From positions 1 through 42,527 of the forward strand of contig NZ_JABMCQ010000016.1 in NCBI RefSeq assembly GCF_013179575.1: 42,527 nucleotides of DNA. The letters run 5' to 3'. The translations under genes were made by a program, and so were the position numbers. Source of the stretch: Sphingobacterium shayense (GTDB lineage: Bacteria > Bacteroidota > Bacteroidia > Sphingobacteriales > Sphingobacteriaceae). Each line of letters opens with the position of its first letter. Position 1 is the first letter of the stretch. Below, piece after piece: positions 9,031 through 17,639 of this stretch. The notes beneath the pieces are model-generated. The model did no database searches, was not told where the DNA came from, and saw only the letters and a list, made by a program, of their open reading frames with translations.

Positions 9031-9126
9031 GTGGGAGAATTATTTGAAAGAATAAATTGACGATGGTTTGATTATTTCCTGGAGGAAAAGTAAAACCTTG
9101 AAAATCGATAACTTGATTGAAACGAA

Positions 9127-9450
9127 ATGAAAGAAACAGATTTAAACCACATAATCGAACGGTCAATAAACATAAGAAAAGCCTACCACAAGTTGGAAAG
9201 GCAACACCACGGAAGTGAATGGTCAGTGGAAGAAGATGCCTTGGCATTTTTGACTGATGCGGGGCTTGTTGGGCGGCAAATAATGTCCCAACAGGGGCGC
9301 TGGCCATCCAAAAATACAGAGGTGGAACTTGAGCATAAATTAGGAGAATGTCTTTGGTGGATTGCCGTTTTGGCTGCCCGACTGGATTTAGATCTCGAAG
9401 ATTCTGTTGAAAAATTTTTAACAAAAACAGAAAAACTACTCGAGAAATAG
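9127..9450 (+). CDS. MazG-like family protein
   Basis: This 107-residue all-helical protein has the MazG-like layout: a helix with WSVEEDALAFLTDAGLVGRQ (32-51), then ELEHKLGECLWWIAVLAARLDLDLED (67-92). Typical MazG enzymes hydrolyse nucleoside triphosphates with magnesium held by EExxE and ExxD motifs. Here the first motif is degenerate (Thr43-Asp44 in place of Glu-Glu) and the second reads KLGE instead of ELGD. It may be an inactive or altered-specificity member. The assignment rests on the conserved LGECLWW...LA...LDLED pattern and overall length. It is in line with the downstream genes but 206 bases separate it from the next one, so co-transcription is uncertain. Confidence 0.65.
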   Translation: MKETDLNHIIERSINIRKAYHKLERQHHGSEWSVEEDALAFLTDAGLVGRQIMSQQGRWPSKNTEVELEHKLGECLWWIAVLAARLDLDLEDSVEKFLTKTEKLLEK

Positions 9451-9656
9451 AATCAATCGTTAAATATGGTTCGACGGGCTTAACATGTTATGGTTTTTAC
9501 CTGGGAGAAATTATTTAAATAACACCGGCTTTTGTTATGAAGAAAGATTAAGTGGAATGTATGTGGTCTAATTAGTTGATTAAAAGCGCTTTAATTATTT
9601 TCTTTTATTTTGTCTTTCGCTGAGAGGGGCCCTGGGTAAAAATAATTTTATAGAAT

Positions 9657-10199
9657 ATGTCCAATTTCTCTGATTTCATACATTATGATAGTATAAATAA
9701 CAAAACACATTTAAATTATACTAAAATGAAACAGAGAATGAATGCCTTTGAAAAAGGCCAGAACGCAATGAAGGCGATGTATGGTATCGGTGCTTATCTT
9801 AGCAAAAGTTTAATAGAACCAAAATTATTACATCTTATTTACTATAGGGTATCTCAGATCAATGGCTGCGCATATTGTTTGGATATGCATTCCAAGGATT
9901 TACTTGCAGTAGGCGAAACAGCACAACGTCTCCTTGTATTGGACGCTTGGCGAGAAGCCCCTTTATACTGCGATCGTGAATGTGCGGCATTGGAATGGGC
10001 AGAGGCCGTAACAAAGATTGACGAAGGCAATGTAGCTGATGAAGTTTATGAGACGGCTCGCAAACAATTTTCTGAAGAGGAATTAATAGACCTGACGTTG
10101 GCTATCACCGCCATCAATAGCTATAATCGTATTAATATCGCTTTTCGCACCGTTGCCGGTAGTTACGTTGTTGGGCAGCATAAGATACAGGCCAAGTAA
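9657..10199 (+). CDS. Carboxymuconolactone decarboxylase / AhpD-like protein
   Basis: This protein has up to 180 residues and carries the alkylhydroperoxidase AhpD-core signature CAYCLDMH (CxxCxxxH; Cys71, Cys74, His78), preceded by LIYYRVSQING. Proteins of this type use the two Cys for peroxide reduction or thiol exchange, usually as a homohexamer. Most relatives begin near the sequence MKQRMNAFEKGQNAM, so the ATG at 9726 (residue 24) is an equally plausible start. It is followed by a DGPF/YciI gene and an ECF42-type sigma gene, a grouping in which AhpD-like, YciI-like and sigma genes are often linked; a role in stress-related detoxification is inferred. Confidence 0.88.
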   Translation: MSNFSDFIHYDSINNKTHLNYTKMKQRMNAFEKGQNAMKAMYGIGAYLSKSLIEPKLLHLIYYRVSQINGCAYCLDMHSKDLLAVGETAQRLLVLDAWREAPLYCDRECAALEWAEAVTKIDEGNVADEVYETARKQFSEEELIDLTLAITAINSYNRINIAFRTVAGSYVVGQHKIQAK

Positions 10200-10255
10200 A
10201 TAAGAATGTTATATAATCTTATTAATTCTTATCTTCAAAAATAAAAACAACTACG

Positions 10256-10594
10256 ATGAAAGATTTCATACTCATATTCCGACAGGCCAATTACGATCAT
10301 TCTAACACGTCGACCGATGAAACAGACGCGTTAAATAAAAAGTGGAACGATTGGATAGGCGGAATAGCTGCTCAGGGGAAATTTAAAGCCCATGGCGCTC
10401 GTCTGGAAACGACTGGTAAAGTACTTAAACCAGGCGGTGTGGTCACTGATGGACCGTTTGTAGAGATTCGAGAAAGACTAGGGGGTTTCATTGTGATTTC
10501 AGCAGATAGTTTAGACGAAGCAACCACATTAGCACACGGTTGCCCTGCGCTTGATGCGGAAGGCAGTGTAGAAATAAGACCTATCCTAGCTTGA
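10256..10594 (+). CDS. YciI-like DGPF-domain protein
   Basis: This 112-residue protein carries the DGPF motif (VTDGPFVEIRERLGGFIV, 62-79) of the YciI-related family and ends with EIRPILA as the family does. The biochemical role of DGPF proteins is not settled. They are the standard genomic partners, and in the studied Streptomyces case targets, of ECF42 sigma factors. The sigma gene starts 48 bases downstream, separated by a strong hairpin. A TATCTTCA box (10230-10237), two mismatches from TAnnTTTG, may be its promoter. Confidence 0.92.
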   Translation: MKDFILIFRQANYDHSNTSTDETDALNKKWNDWIGGIAAQGKFKAHGARLETTGKVLKPGGVVTDGPFVEIRERLGGFIVISADSLDEATTLAHGCPALDAEGSVEIRPILA

Positions 10595-10603
10595 TAAAAA
10601 GAT

Positions 10604-10633
10604 CATGAGCAGCATGGTTCATTGCTGCTCATG
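10604..10633 (+). promoter_or_regulatory. Perfect 11-bp inverted repeat between the DGPF and sigma genes
   Basis: CATGAGCAGCA (10604-10614) and TGCTGCTCATG (10623-10633) form a perfect 11-bp stem with an 8-base loop. It fills most of the junction between the DGPF stop and the sigma ATG at 10643. No U-tract follows. It could attenuate read-through, protect the upstream mRNA, or sequester the sigma start region. Confidence 0.75.
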
Positions 10634-10642
10634 CTAATTATT

Positions 10643-11875
10643 ATGGAAGATAAATTTTTAAAGCAATTATTTCAGGAAGAATTCAGGAAGATGGTTGCTG
10701 TCATCAGTAAGCGTTTTGGGCTACAACATATAGAAATAGCTGAAGATATTGCAAGTGAAACCTTTCTGCAGGCTACGGAAACCTGGAAAACCAAAGGAAT
10801 GCCGGTAAACCCAACCGCTTGGCTTTACGCGGTAGCTCGTCAAAAGACATTAGCATACTTCAGACGGAATAAAATTTTTGAAGACAAAGTAATTCCCGCG
10901 CTTAATCAAAACCAAGATCACTTGGAAACCCCTGATGATATAAATTTTTCAAAACAAAATATTAAGGATAGCCAGCTTCAAATGCTCTTCGCTATTTGCA
11001 CACCTGCGATTGCCAGCGAAGCGCAAATTGGACTTGCTTTACGCATACTTTGCGGATTCGGCATCGATGAAATTGCAGAAGCTTTCCTATCAAACAAAGA
11101 GACTATCAACAAGAGACTTTTCAGGGCAAAGGAAAAATTGCGAACAGAAGGCATTCAACTGGCCTTACCTGCAGAAAATGAAATCAGTAAGCGTGTGGAC
11201 AACGTCTTGCAGATTATTTACCTGCTTTTTAATGAAGGATATTATTCCAGGACTCAGAATCAAATTCTGCAGAAAGACCTTTGCATAGAGGCTCTGCGAC
11301 TTGGTGTCTTGTTAACAGAGTATGAAACAACCAACCTTCCTAAAACCAATGCCCTAATTGCCTTGATGTGTTTTCATTCTTCACGTTTTGAAGCGCGACA
11401 AAGTAATGGCGATGAAGTGATTTTGTATGAAGAGCAAAATGAAAGCAAATGGGATAGGGCATTGATTAGCCAAGGTATTTATTTTCTGAATCTCTCTGCT
11501 ACTGGTGAGGAGTTAAGTTCGTACCACTTGGAAGCCAAAATTGCTTATTGCCATTGTACAAAGCAAGATACAATGGAAAAATGGGAGGAGATTTTGCAGC
11601 TTTATAATCATCTTCTCACAATTAATTACTCTCCAAGTGCAGCCCTTAACAGGACTTTTGCTTTATATAAAGCGAACGGTGCGCTGGTTGCGTTGTGCGA
11701 GGCAGAAAAATTAAAACTTGGTACCAACCATTTTTATTTTGTCCTGCTGGGAGAACTTTATAAAAATATAGATAAAACCAAAGCAATTACCGCTTTTAAG
11801 AGAGGGAAATCATTAGCAAAAACCATAGCGGAACAGCAGCTTATCCAAAAGAAAATAAATCAGCTTGGAGGGTGA
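10643..11875 (+). CDS. ECF42-type RNA polymerase sigma factor with C-terminal helical extension
   Basis: This 410-residue sigma factor has sigma region 2 at about 5-77 (MVAVISKRFG, AEDIASETFLQA, PTAWLYAVARQKTLAYFRR). Region 4 lies at about 112-168 (ALRILCGFGIDEIAEAFLSNKETINKRLFRAKEKLR). A long C-terminal extension starts with NVLQIIYLLFNEGYYS (188-203) and has TPR-like helices. This build, plus the adjacent DGPF gene, defines the ECF42 group, which has no anti-sigma factor and is thought to be controlled through its own C-terminal domain. The open frame reaches back to a TTG at 10622 and an ATG at 10631, but both lie within the hairpin. MEDKFLKQLF at 10643 is the natural family start. Confidence 0.92.
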   Translation: MEDKFLKQLFQEEFRKMVAVISKRFGLQHIEIAEDIASETFLQATETWKTKGMPVNPTAWLYAVARQKTLAYFRRNKIFEDKVIPALNQNQDHLETPDDINFSKQNIKDSQLQMLFAICTPAIASEAQIGLALRILCGFGIDEIAEAFLSNKETINKRLFRAKEKLRTEGIQLALPAENEISKRVDNVLQIIYLLFNEGYYSRTQNQILQKDLCIEALRLGVLLTEYETTNLPKTNALIALMCFHSSRFEARQSNGDEVILYEEQNESKWDRALISQGIYFLNLSATGEELSSYHLEAKIAYCHCTKQDTMEKWEEILQLYNHLLTINYSPSAALNRTFALYKANGALVALCEAEKLKLGTNHFYFVLLGELYKNIDKTKAITAFKRGKSLAKTIAEQQLIQKKINQLGG

Positions 11876-12104
11876 TACTAGATTCGACGATGCCGATCAC
11901 AAACATGGGTGTAAAAAAATATTTAGATGGTTTGTTTTTTCCAAAAAAATTTTCCTCATACCAAGTACACCATCGTTTTTAATTTTCTTGCTCAACAAAT
12001 AACTTACCAAAGAAAATTTCTATAACTTTATAGTTAATCGAACTCTTCGCCTGCAGAAAACCATGATTCGGTAGAGATTTATTAGGCAATATAAACGAAT
12101 AATT

Positions 12105-13244
12105 ATGAAGCGGATAGATTTAATATTGTTGTTGTTATGTAGCATATCGACCTCCATATATGGACAAAAAATAAGTGATTCACTTCTAACTTTAGGGGAT
12201 CAAGCACCTCCTCTAAGGGTAAAAGAATGGATAAAAGGGACTCCTATCAAACATTTTGAAAAAAATCATATCTACATCATTGAGTTTTGGGCCACCTGGT
12301 GCGCGCCATGTCGAGCTGAGATGCCTCATCTGTCCAGTATTCAAAAGAAATTTAAAGATAAAATCACGGTCATTGGTGTCGATATATATGAAGAAGAAAA
12401 CACGTCGCTTGAAAAAATTAGAAGCTTTGTAGATAGTATGGGCGATAAAATGGATTATCATGTGGCGATAGATGACAGCACCCACATGGTGGAGGATTGG
12501 ATTGTAGCCTCTGGCGAGAAAAATGGCGGAATACCGGAATCGTATGTTGTGGATAACAAGGGAAGATTAGCGTGGTACGGGGATCCTTGGGCGCTTGACA
12601 CAGTTTTACAGAAAATAATAGATGATAACTGGGATGTAGAGCAAGAATTAGCATATAGAAAGGTTCGAAAACATTTCGAACAATTAACGACACAAGCTAG
12701 TGACACTATTCGTGAATTCAGAGTAAATAATGAAATTCTATACTATCCTGTCGAAATAGCGGATTCAACTCTTAAAATAATAAAACGTTTAGTAAGCAGC
12801 GAACCACTTCTTAAAAATTCAGCGCCTATTCAATTTTATACGTTAGAGTCTTTACTTGTATTAAATCAAGAAAAGGCCTATCTGTACGGTCAGGAAATTT
12901 TATCAAATAAAACAGAAGAACCCGGTTATTTAGATATTATTGGTGCTCTAGAGTGGTATGAAAAAAAAGGATACATTATCCCAAAACTCTATCGGCTTGG
13001 TGCAGAGGCCTATCAGGTAAAAGTTAACGATTATATATATCCGGATATTATCGATCTCCCTTATCTCTATAGTAATATGGCGAAGTGGTATTGGGAAGCA
13101 AACGATAAGGCTCGAGCTATCGAATCACAAAGACAGTCGATCGACATTCTAAAAAGTAAAAAATCATATAAATCGTCTGAATTGAAAAAATACGAATTGC
13201 TACTTCAAAAATATAACGAAACAACCTTAGGAGTGGTAAAGTAG
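12105..13244 (+). CDS. Exported TlpA-like thioredoxin with long helical C-terminus
   Basis: This 379-residue protein has a signal peptide (1-20, ending IYG-Q) and a thioredoxin fold at about 28-175 with the WCAPC active site (Cys66, Cys69). The cis-proline segment is GGIPESYVVD near residues 140-149. TlpA/ResA-like proteins reduce disulfides in the periplasm. The C-terminal 190 residues are predicted helical, resemble TPR-like extensions of Bacteroidota thioredoxins, and have no function I can name. It appears monocistronic. Confidence 0.9.
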   Translation: MKRIDLILLLLCSISTSIYGQKISDSLLTLGDQAPPLRVKEWIKGTPIKHFEKNHIYIIEFWATWCAPCRAEMPHLSSIQKKFKDKITVIGVDIYEEENTSLEKIRSFVDSMGDKMDYHVAIDDSTHMVEDWIVASGEKNGGIPESYVVDNKGRLAWYGDPWALDTVLQKIIDDNWDVEQELAYRKVRKHFEQLTTQASDTIREFRVNNEILYYPVEIADSTLKIIKRLVSSEPLLKNSAPIQFYTLESLLVLNQEKAYLYGQEILSNKTEEPGYLDIIGALEWYEKKGYIIPKLYRLGAEAYQVKVNDYIYPDIIDLPYLYSNMAKWYWEANDKARAIESQRQSIDILKSKKSYKSSELKKYELLLQKYNETTLGVVK

Positions 13245-13363
13245 TTCCTTTTGTACTTTGAACCAGTCACGGATGTCGACTGTAGTACGTTTGGTTTCGG
13301 TTTTTAATTGAACGCGGTCATAAGAATACGCTACTTAAAAAAGTCCACTGGATTACGTTGCTA

Positions 13364-13412
13364 TACTTTTGTTATGTTTTAGATTCTTTAAGTTAGAATT
13401 AATTTACATTTG
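13364..13412 (+). promoter_or_regulatory. Two -7 boxes before the DUF3857 gene
   Basis: TACTTTTG (13364-13371) and TACATTTG (13405-13412) both match TAnnTTTG perfectly. The second lies 52 bases before the ATG at 13465 and is the better placed; the first could be a second promoter. Confidence 0.5.
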
Positions 13413-13464
13413 ATGTTTCAGAATAATTCTACTTATTGCTATCTTCGGAAAACGTTATTAACCG

Positions 13465-16110
13465 ATGAAATTAACCTGTATTTTTCTATTTGGTCTCCTG
13501 GTATGGATCCAGGGATTTGCTGCGATACCTGAGATATCGAAGGCGAATATTCCTGATTGGGTTCGTCAAACTTCTAAACAACCCAAGACTCCTAACTTGG
13601 AAGATATCAGTGATGGTTATTATTTTGAACGGATCGAGTATCAAGTCAACCTTGCTGATCAAACCCGGTTTTACCGAGATGTGAAGGTGTTGACTGAAAA
13701 TGCGGGAGCAGAAAATGCAGGACAGGTTAATATTACGTTTGATCCGCAGTATCAGGCCTTGATTATGCACGAACTGTTTGTTATACGCGACGGTAAACGA
13801 ATGGATCGTTTAGATTTAGGAAAGTTCGAGCTGATGGCGTCGGAAACCGAATTGTCACGGTCTATTTATAACGGAACTTATGCCGCCTATATGCTGTTAG
13901 CCGACTTAAGAAAGGATGATAAAATTGTCATATCCTATTCGCTACGTGGCTTTAATCCTGTATTTGGCAATCGATTCGCAGACACTTATTTTCTTCAGGG
14001 CTATGAGCCTTTCGGCCTATTACACGTGAACTATGTGGTACCAAAATCACGAAAGTTGACATTTAAATCATTTAAGGGGGCGGATTCAGGAAACCAACAA
14101 GATTTGGGGTCGGCTACCGCTTATTATTGGGATATTTCGGGAACTGATAAAGTCGAGTATGAGACAAATTTGCCGGCATGGTACGCGACAAGACAGCGAA
14201 TCGAGTGTTCGGAATTCCCGAAATGGTCGGACGTAGCGAAGTGGGCTGCTGATGTGAATCCTATTCCGGAATTATCTGCCGGAGGGCATTTGAAACTATT
14301 TTGTGAACAACTATGGCAAAATAGCAATGGCGATTCGATCGCATACGTCTCGAAAGTGGCTGATTTTGTGCAGAATGATATTCGTTATATGGGCGTCGAA
14401 GTTGGTGAATATTCTCACCGAGCGAATAACCCCGAAAAAGTGTTTGTACAGCGTTACGGCGATTGTAAAGATAAGTCTGTCTTGCTTGCGGCTATGCTTC
14501 GCGATAAAGATATAGAGGCGACTTTGATATTAGTAAATTCGTATGAAGAATACGGAGTAGACAACTATCTTCCGTCTCCATTCGCTTTCAATCACATGGT
14601 TGTTCATCTGGTTATCGATGGCCGAGGTCAATATATCGATCCAACGATAACGGATCAAGGCGGACAATTTCGTGATCGTTATTTCCCTTTTTACGGGAAA
14701 GTGCTATGGGCCAAACCGGGAGGGAGATTACAAGACACTGAGAAGATCTTGTCCGGAAATATGCGCGTGGAAGAAAAGTTTAAATTGCAGCGGGACGGAA
14801 GTGCACAACTTGATGTGTTGACCGTTTACACAGGCGCAAATGCAGATAACATCCGAGCTTACTTTAAACAAACCGCAAAAAACAATATTGATAAATCGTA
14901 TGTAGAGTACTATCAAGCGTTTTATAAACAATTGACTAAGCGATCGGCGCTTACATATAAAGATGATAAAATGAATAATGTTTTCCGCGTGGAAGAACAT
15001 TATGATATAAAATCCTTGGCAGGACTTGATCCCGCCACAAACAGAACTAATGTCTCTGTGTACGCGACAAATCTGAGTAGGTACCTACCTTCGATTGCAG
15101 ATGGACGCGTTGTACCAATAGCATTACCGTACCCCTTGTCGCTAGAACACGATATTTACATTATTAATCCGGACGGTATTGCTGTTTCTCCCTTACGAGA
15201 AAACAAGTTTACCGATCGTGAAAGTTATTATTATGGGAAAAGTATTTCTTCGATCAACGACACCTTGAAGATTGCATTCCGTCTTGGTTTTCACGACACG
15301 CACGTTAAAGCGGAATCTGTATCCGATTATCATTCAGATTTTTCTGACAAGGAGGCGTTCTTTTCGAGCGTGGTTTTTTTAGATGATGATGGTTTGATTA
15401 CAGGATCCAAGACGGCCAATGAAATAAATATCTGGGCAGTATGTAGCTTTGTTAGTATGCTGGCCCTGTATACTGTATTTGTATGGAAATGGTACCACAG
15501 ACGACGACCATCTACGCTTGTGCGCGTTTATGAGGAGGGGCGATACGATAGGATTGGGGGGTGGCTGATATTCTTGTTGATTGCTTTATTAATGACTGCG
15601 CTCCGAGTTTTCTATCAAGGCATGGTTCAGCTGTTTTTTACCCAACAAATGTGGAATACGCTTGATTATAATTTTGGCGTTCATCCCATGCTGTATGGTC
15701 TAGTTTTCATCCTGATGTTTGTTGGAAATACGACTATTTTTTTTCTATCGCTCTATTGCGCCTATTTGTTGGTCAAGCGCCGCGATATTTTTCCGCAAAC
15801 ATTATTCTTCCTATTGATATTTCAACTAACACTCGTGCTTTTCGATGAGTTTTTTTCGCGTAGCATCTTCAAAGAGGAGGTTACTAATTTAGAGGGTTTT
15901 TCGGAGCTAATTCGTGGAATTTCCTTTGCGGTAATTTGGTCATTGTATTTGTTCAATTCTACACGGGTCAAGGGAACATTTGTGATACCAAGTAAAACGA
16001 CACTTATGGAAATAGCAACAACTCCTGCACTTTCTTCGCTTCCTACTATACCGGTTTCCGAAATGCCAAATAACGAGCATACGAGGCCCAGTCATCCTAA
16101 CCAGGAATAG
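13465..16110 (+). CDS. DUF3857 / transglutaminase-like / DUF2569 membrane protein
   Basis: This 881-residue protein has a signal peptide (1-20). A DUF3857 beta-rich domain spans about 55-240. A transglutaminase-like domain at about 285-400 has a plausible catalytic triad Cys334 (YGDCKDKS), His377 (FNHMVVH) and Asp392 (YIDPT). A membrane segment begins near residue 655, and a C-terminal DUF2569 module (YDRIGGWLIFLLIALL onwards) has four more hydrophobic helices. The first part should face the periplasm. The intact triad suggests a working peptidase or transamidase, but substrates for this common Bacteroidota family are not established. The last 40 residues are Pro/Thr/Ser-rich and probably disordered. 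It seems to be a single-gene unit. Confidence 0.9.
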   Translation: MKLTCIFLFGLLVWIQGFAAIPEISKANIPDWVRQTSKQPKTPNLEDISDGYYFERIEYQVNLADQTRFYRDVKVLTENAGAENAGQVNITFDPQYQALIMHELFVIRDGKRMDRLDLGKFELMASETELSRSIYNGTYAAYMLLADLRKDDKIVISYSLRGFNPVFGNRFADTYFLQGYEPFGLLHVNYVVPKSRKLTFKSFKGADSGNQQDLGSATAYYWDISGTDKVEYETNLPAWYATRQRIECSEFPKWSDVAKWAADVNPIPELSAGGHLKLFCEQLWQNSNGDSIAYVSKVADFVQNDIRYMGVEVGEYSHRANNPEKVFVQRYGDCKDKSVLLAAMLRDKDIEATLILVNSYEEYGVDNYLPSPFAFNHMVVHLVIDGRGQYIDPTITDQGGQFRDRYFPFYGKVLWAKPGGRLQDTEKILSGNMRVEEKFKLQRDGSAQLDVLTVYTGANADNIRAYFKQTAKNNIDKSYVEYYQAFYKQLTKRSALTYKDDKMNNVFRVEEHYDIKSLAGLDPATNRTNVSVYATNLSRYLPSIADGRVVPIALPYPLSLEHDIYIINPDGIAVSPLRENKFTDRESYYYGKSISSINDTLKIAFRLGFHDTHVKAESVSDYHSDFSDKEAFFSSVVFLDDDGLITGSKTANEINIWAVCSFVSMLALYTVFVWKWYHRRRPSTLVRVYEEGRYDRIGGWLIFLLIALLMTALRVFYQGMVQLFFTQQMWNTLDYNFGVHPMLYGLVFILMFVGNTTIFFLSLYCAYLLVKRRDIFPQTLFFLLIFQLTLVLFDEFFSRSIFKEEVTNLEGFSELIRGISFAVIWSLYLFNSTRVKGTFVIPSKTTLMEIATTPALSSLPTIPVSEMPNNEHTRPSHPNQE

Positions 16111-16506
16111 AGCATGTCTTTGAATAGTTAAGTGTCTAAAAGGATCGGTGCCAATTTACTTATGAAAGAATGCTTAGATCTGGCTTTCTTTCGCTTAGGA
16201 CAGGGCGATAAGTTTCAGTTAAATATCTGCCGGTGATCGAAGTAGGTTGTGCTCTTTATGTTCGCCAATTAGCGTGAAAAAGATAGAACGAGTTTCGTCT
16301 CAATGCGCAAATGTAAGTCGTAACCGTTCCTTCAGTCTGTTTAGGGTCATTCGCGTTATTGACTCAAAAACTTTGCGTTAATATCCAAATCGCCAATTAA
16401 TTTGTCTTGAACGAGGAAATGTAAGTAATTATATTTCTTAACCTATATATTATTTTTTGTATTATTAGCCTGAAATTTTGATTTTTCAAAAAAAGGTTAA
16501 TTGCTG
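16111..16506. other. Gene-free stretch, nothing recognised
   Basis: These 396 bases separate the DUF3857 gene from the SDR gene. I see no open frame with a recognisable product, no convincing terminator and no perfect -7 box. The last 60 bases are strongly AT-rich and probably contain the SDR promoter. Confidence 0.5.
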
Positions 16507-17457
16507 ATGTATAAGGTTCTTTTAATAGGTAGTACAGGAAAGATAGGCAAATACGTATTAAATGCATTGTTAAGGGATCAAGAATTTGATGTTAGGATAC
16601 TTTTGAGGAAAAATACCAGTAATCAAATTTCTCCAGCCTCCTCTTTTCAAGGTGATATAAATGAACATGAGAGTTTGTATCCTGGAATTGAGTGGTGCGA
16701 TGTTGTTGTGAACTGTGCTGGTGTGGTGTCTTATAAACCGCAGGATCGTCTAATATTACATCAAACTAATGTTGATGGGACCAAAAATATATTAGAGGCT
16801 TGTACGGCTTTTAAAAAATCGCTATTACATACAAGCTCAGCAGTAGTTTATGGTTCCAGCAATGAGCCAGTTCCGCATACAGAATTGTGTAATTATTCTA
16901 CGGGTTATCTGTCTAGGTATGCCTTGTCTAAATTAACCGCTGATCAATTAATACTACAGTCTCCAATAACATCAATGATCCTTCGTCCAAGTACACTGAT
17001 ATCATCTTACGGATCGACCTTTGCGAAATTATTAGCATTATACCGAAAGGGTGGCCGAGCTGGGTTGAAGGGTGGAGCAAGTTTTGTCGACCCTAATGAT
17101 ATTTCTAAGGTATATGGCCCCGCGATTTTGTATCTACTAAAAAAAGATATTAAAAAGAACATATTTAACCTAGGAGGCAACAATATTCCGATACGAGAAG
17201 TTTTCGAACTATTTCTTAAAAATGAACCGCGAAAGACCTGTTATATTTCTAGTAATGTTCTAAATGGACTGAGTTTCATTAACGATAGGTTTCTTTTTCC
17301 TGTTTTTAATAGATCTTTTATAACTCGCGAAAACTATTTAACAGGTAGTCTATTCACCTATTTGAATTCTGATAAAGCAAAACAGGAATTGGGTTATTCT
17401 ATTACACCTTTTTTGGAGGCCGCCAAAAATATACTTAATTATAATGAAAGCAGATAG
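16507..17457 (+). CDS. Extended short-chain dehydrogenase / NAD-dependent epimerase family protein
   Basis: This 316-residue protein has the nucleotide-binding motif GSTGKIG (8-14) at its N-terminus, NCAGVV (69-74) and TSSAVVYGSS (109-118). The catalytic YxxxK is present as Tyr138-Ala-Leu-Ser-Lys142, so an active extended SDR is expected, with NAD(P) as cofactor. Relatives act as nucleotide-sugar epimerases, dehydratases or reductases; the substrate cannot be told. The ATG at 16507 is chosen over an in-frame TTG at 16501. The downstream gene lies 182 bases away and may or may not be co-transcribed. Confidence 0.88.
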   Translation: MYKVLLIGSTGKIGKYVLNALLRDQEFDVRILLRKNTSNQISPASSFQGDINEHESLYPGIEWCDVVVNCAGVVSYKPQDRLILHQTNVDGTKNILEACTAFKKSLLHTSSAVVYGSSNEPVPHTELCNYSTGYLSRYALSKLTADQLILQSPITSMILRPSTLISSYGSTFAKLLALYRKGGRAGLKGGASFVDPNDISKVYGPAILYLLKKDIKKNIFNLGGNNIPIREVFELFLKNEPRKTCYISSNVLNGLSFINDRFLFPVFNRSFITRENYLTGSLFTYLNSDKAKQELGYSITPFLEAAKNILNYNESR

Positions 17458-17639
17458 TTTACTGAATTATTTTAGAATTAATTATATTGGTTAGGTTCAA
17501 TTAGGTTGAAAATGGTCATTTAATAATCAAACATGTAAGGTAACAACTTTACAGATACAATGTTAGATGAGAAAAGAAAAATTATTAAACCAAACATGGG
17601 GTTGAAATTCTAAATCTAGAAAAACAGTAATTAATTACT

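Larger units (their letters stand above)
8678..9126. other. Gene-free stretch with nested inverted repeats between divergent genes
   Basis: No coding region is supported. The stretch holds a 24-bp imperfect inverted repeat at 8731-8782 and a second overlapping one at 8778-8801. A G-rich segment near 8865-8940 resembles nothing I know, and a promoter box for the MazG-like gene lies at 9023-9030. A minus-strand open frame reaching into this stretch is antisense to the MazG-like gene and is rejected. Confidence 0.6.

Noticed and set aside
8984-9424. 146-codon minus-strand open frame
   Set aside because: It is antisense to the MazG-like gene, rich in Pro/Leu/Phe without domain similarity, and lacks a promoter; a shadow frame.
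9618-9640. CGCTGAGAGG...CCTGGGTAA resembling parts of a TPP riboswitch
   Set aside because: The spacing and the conserved paired regions of a TPP riboswitch are missing, and the downstream AhpD-like gene is not a thiamine gene.
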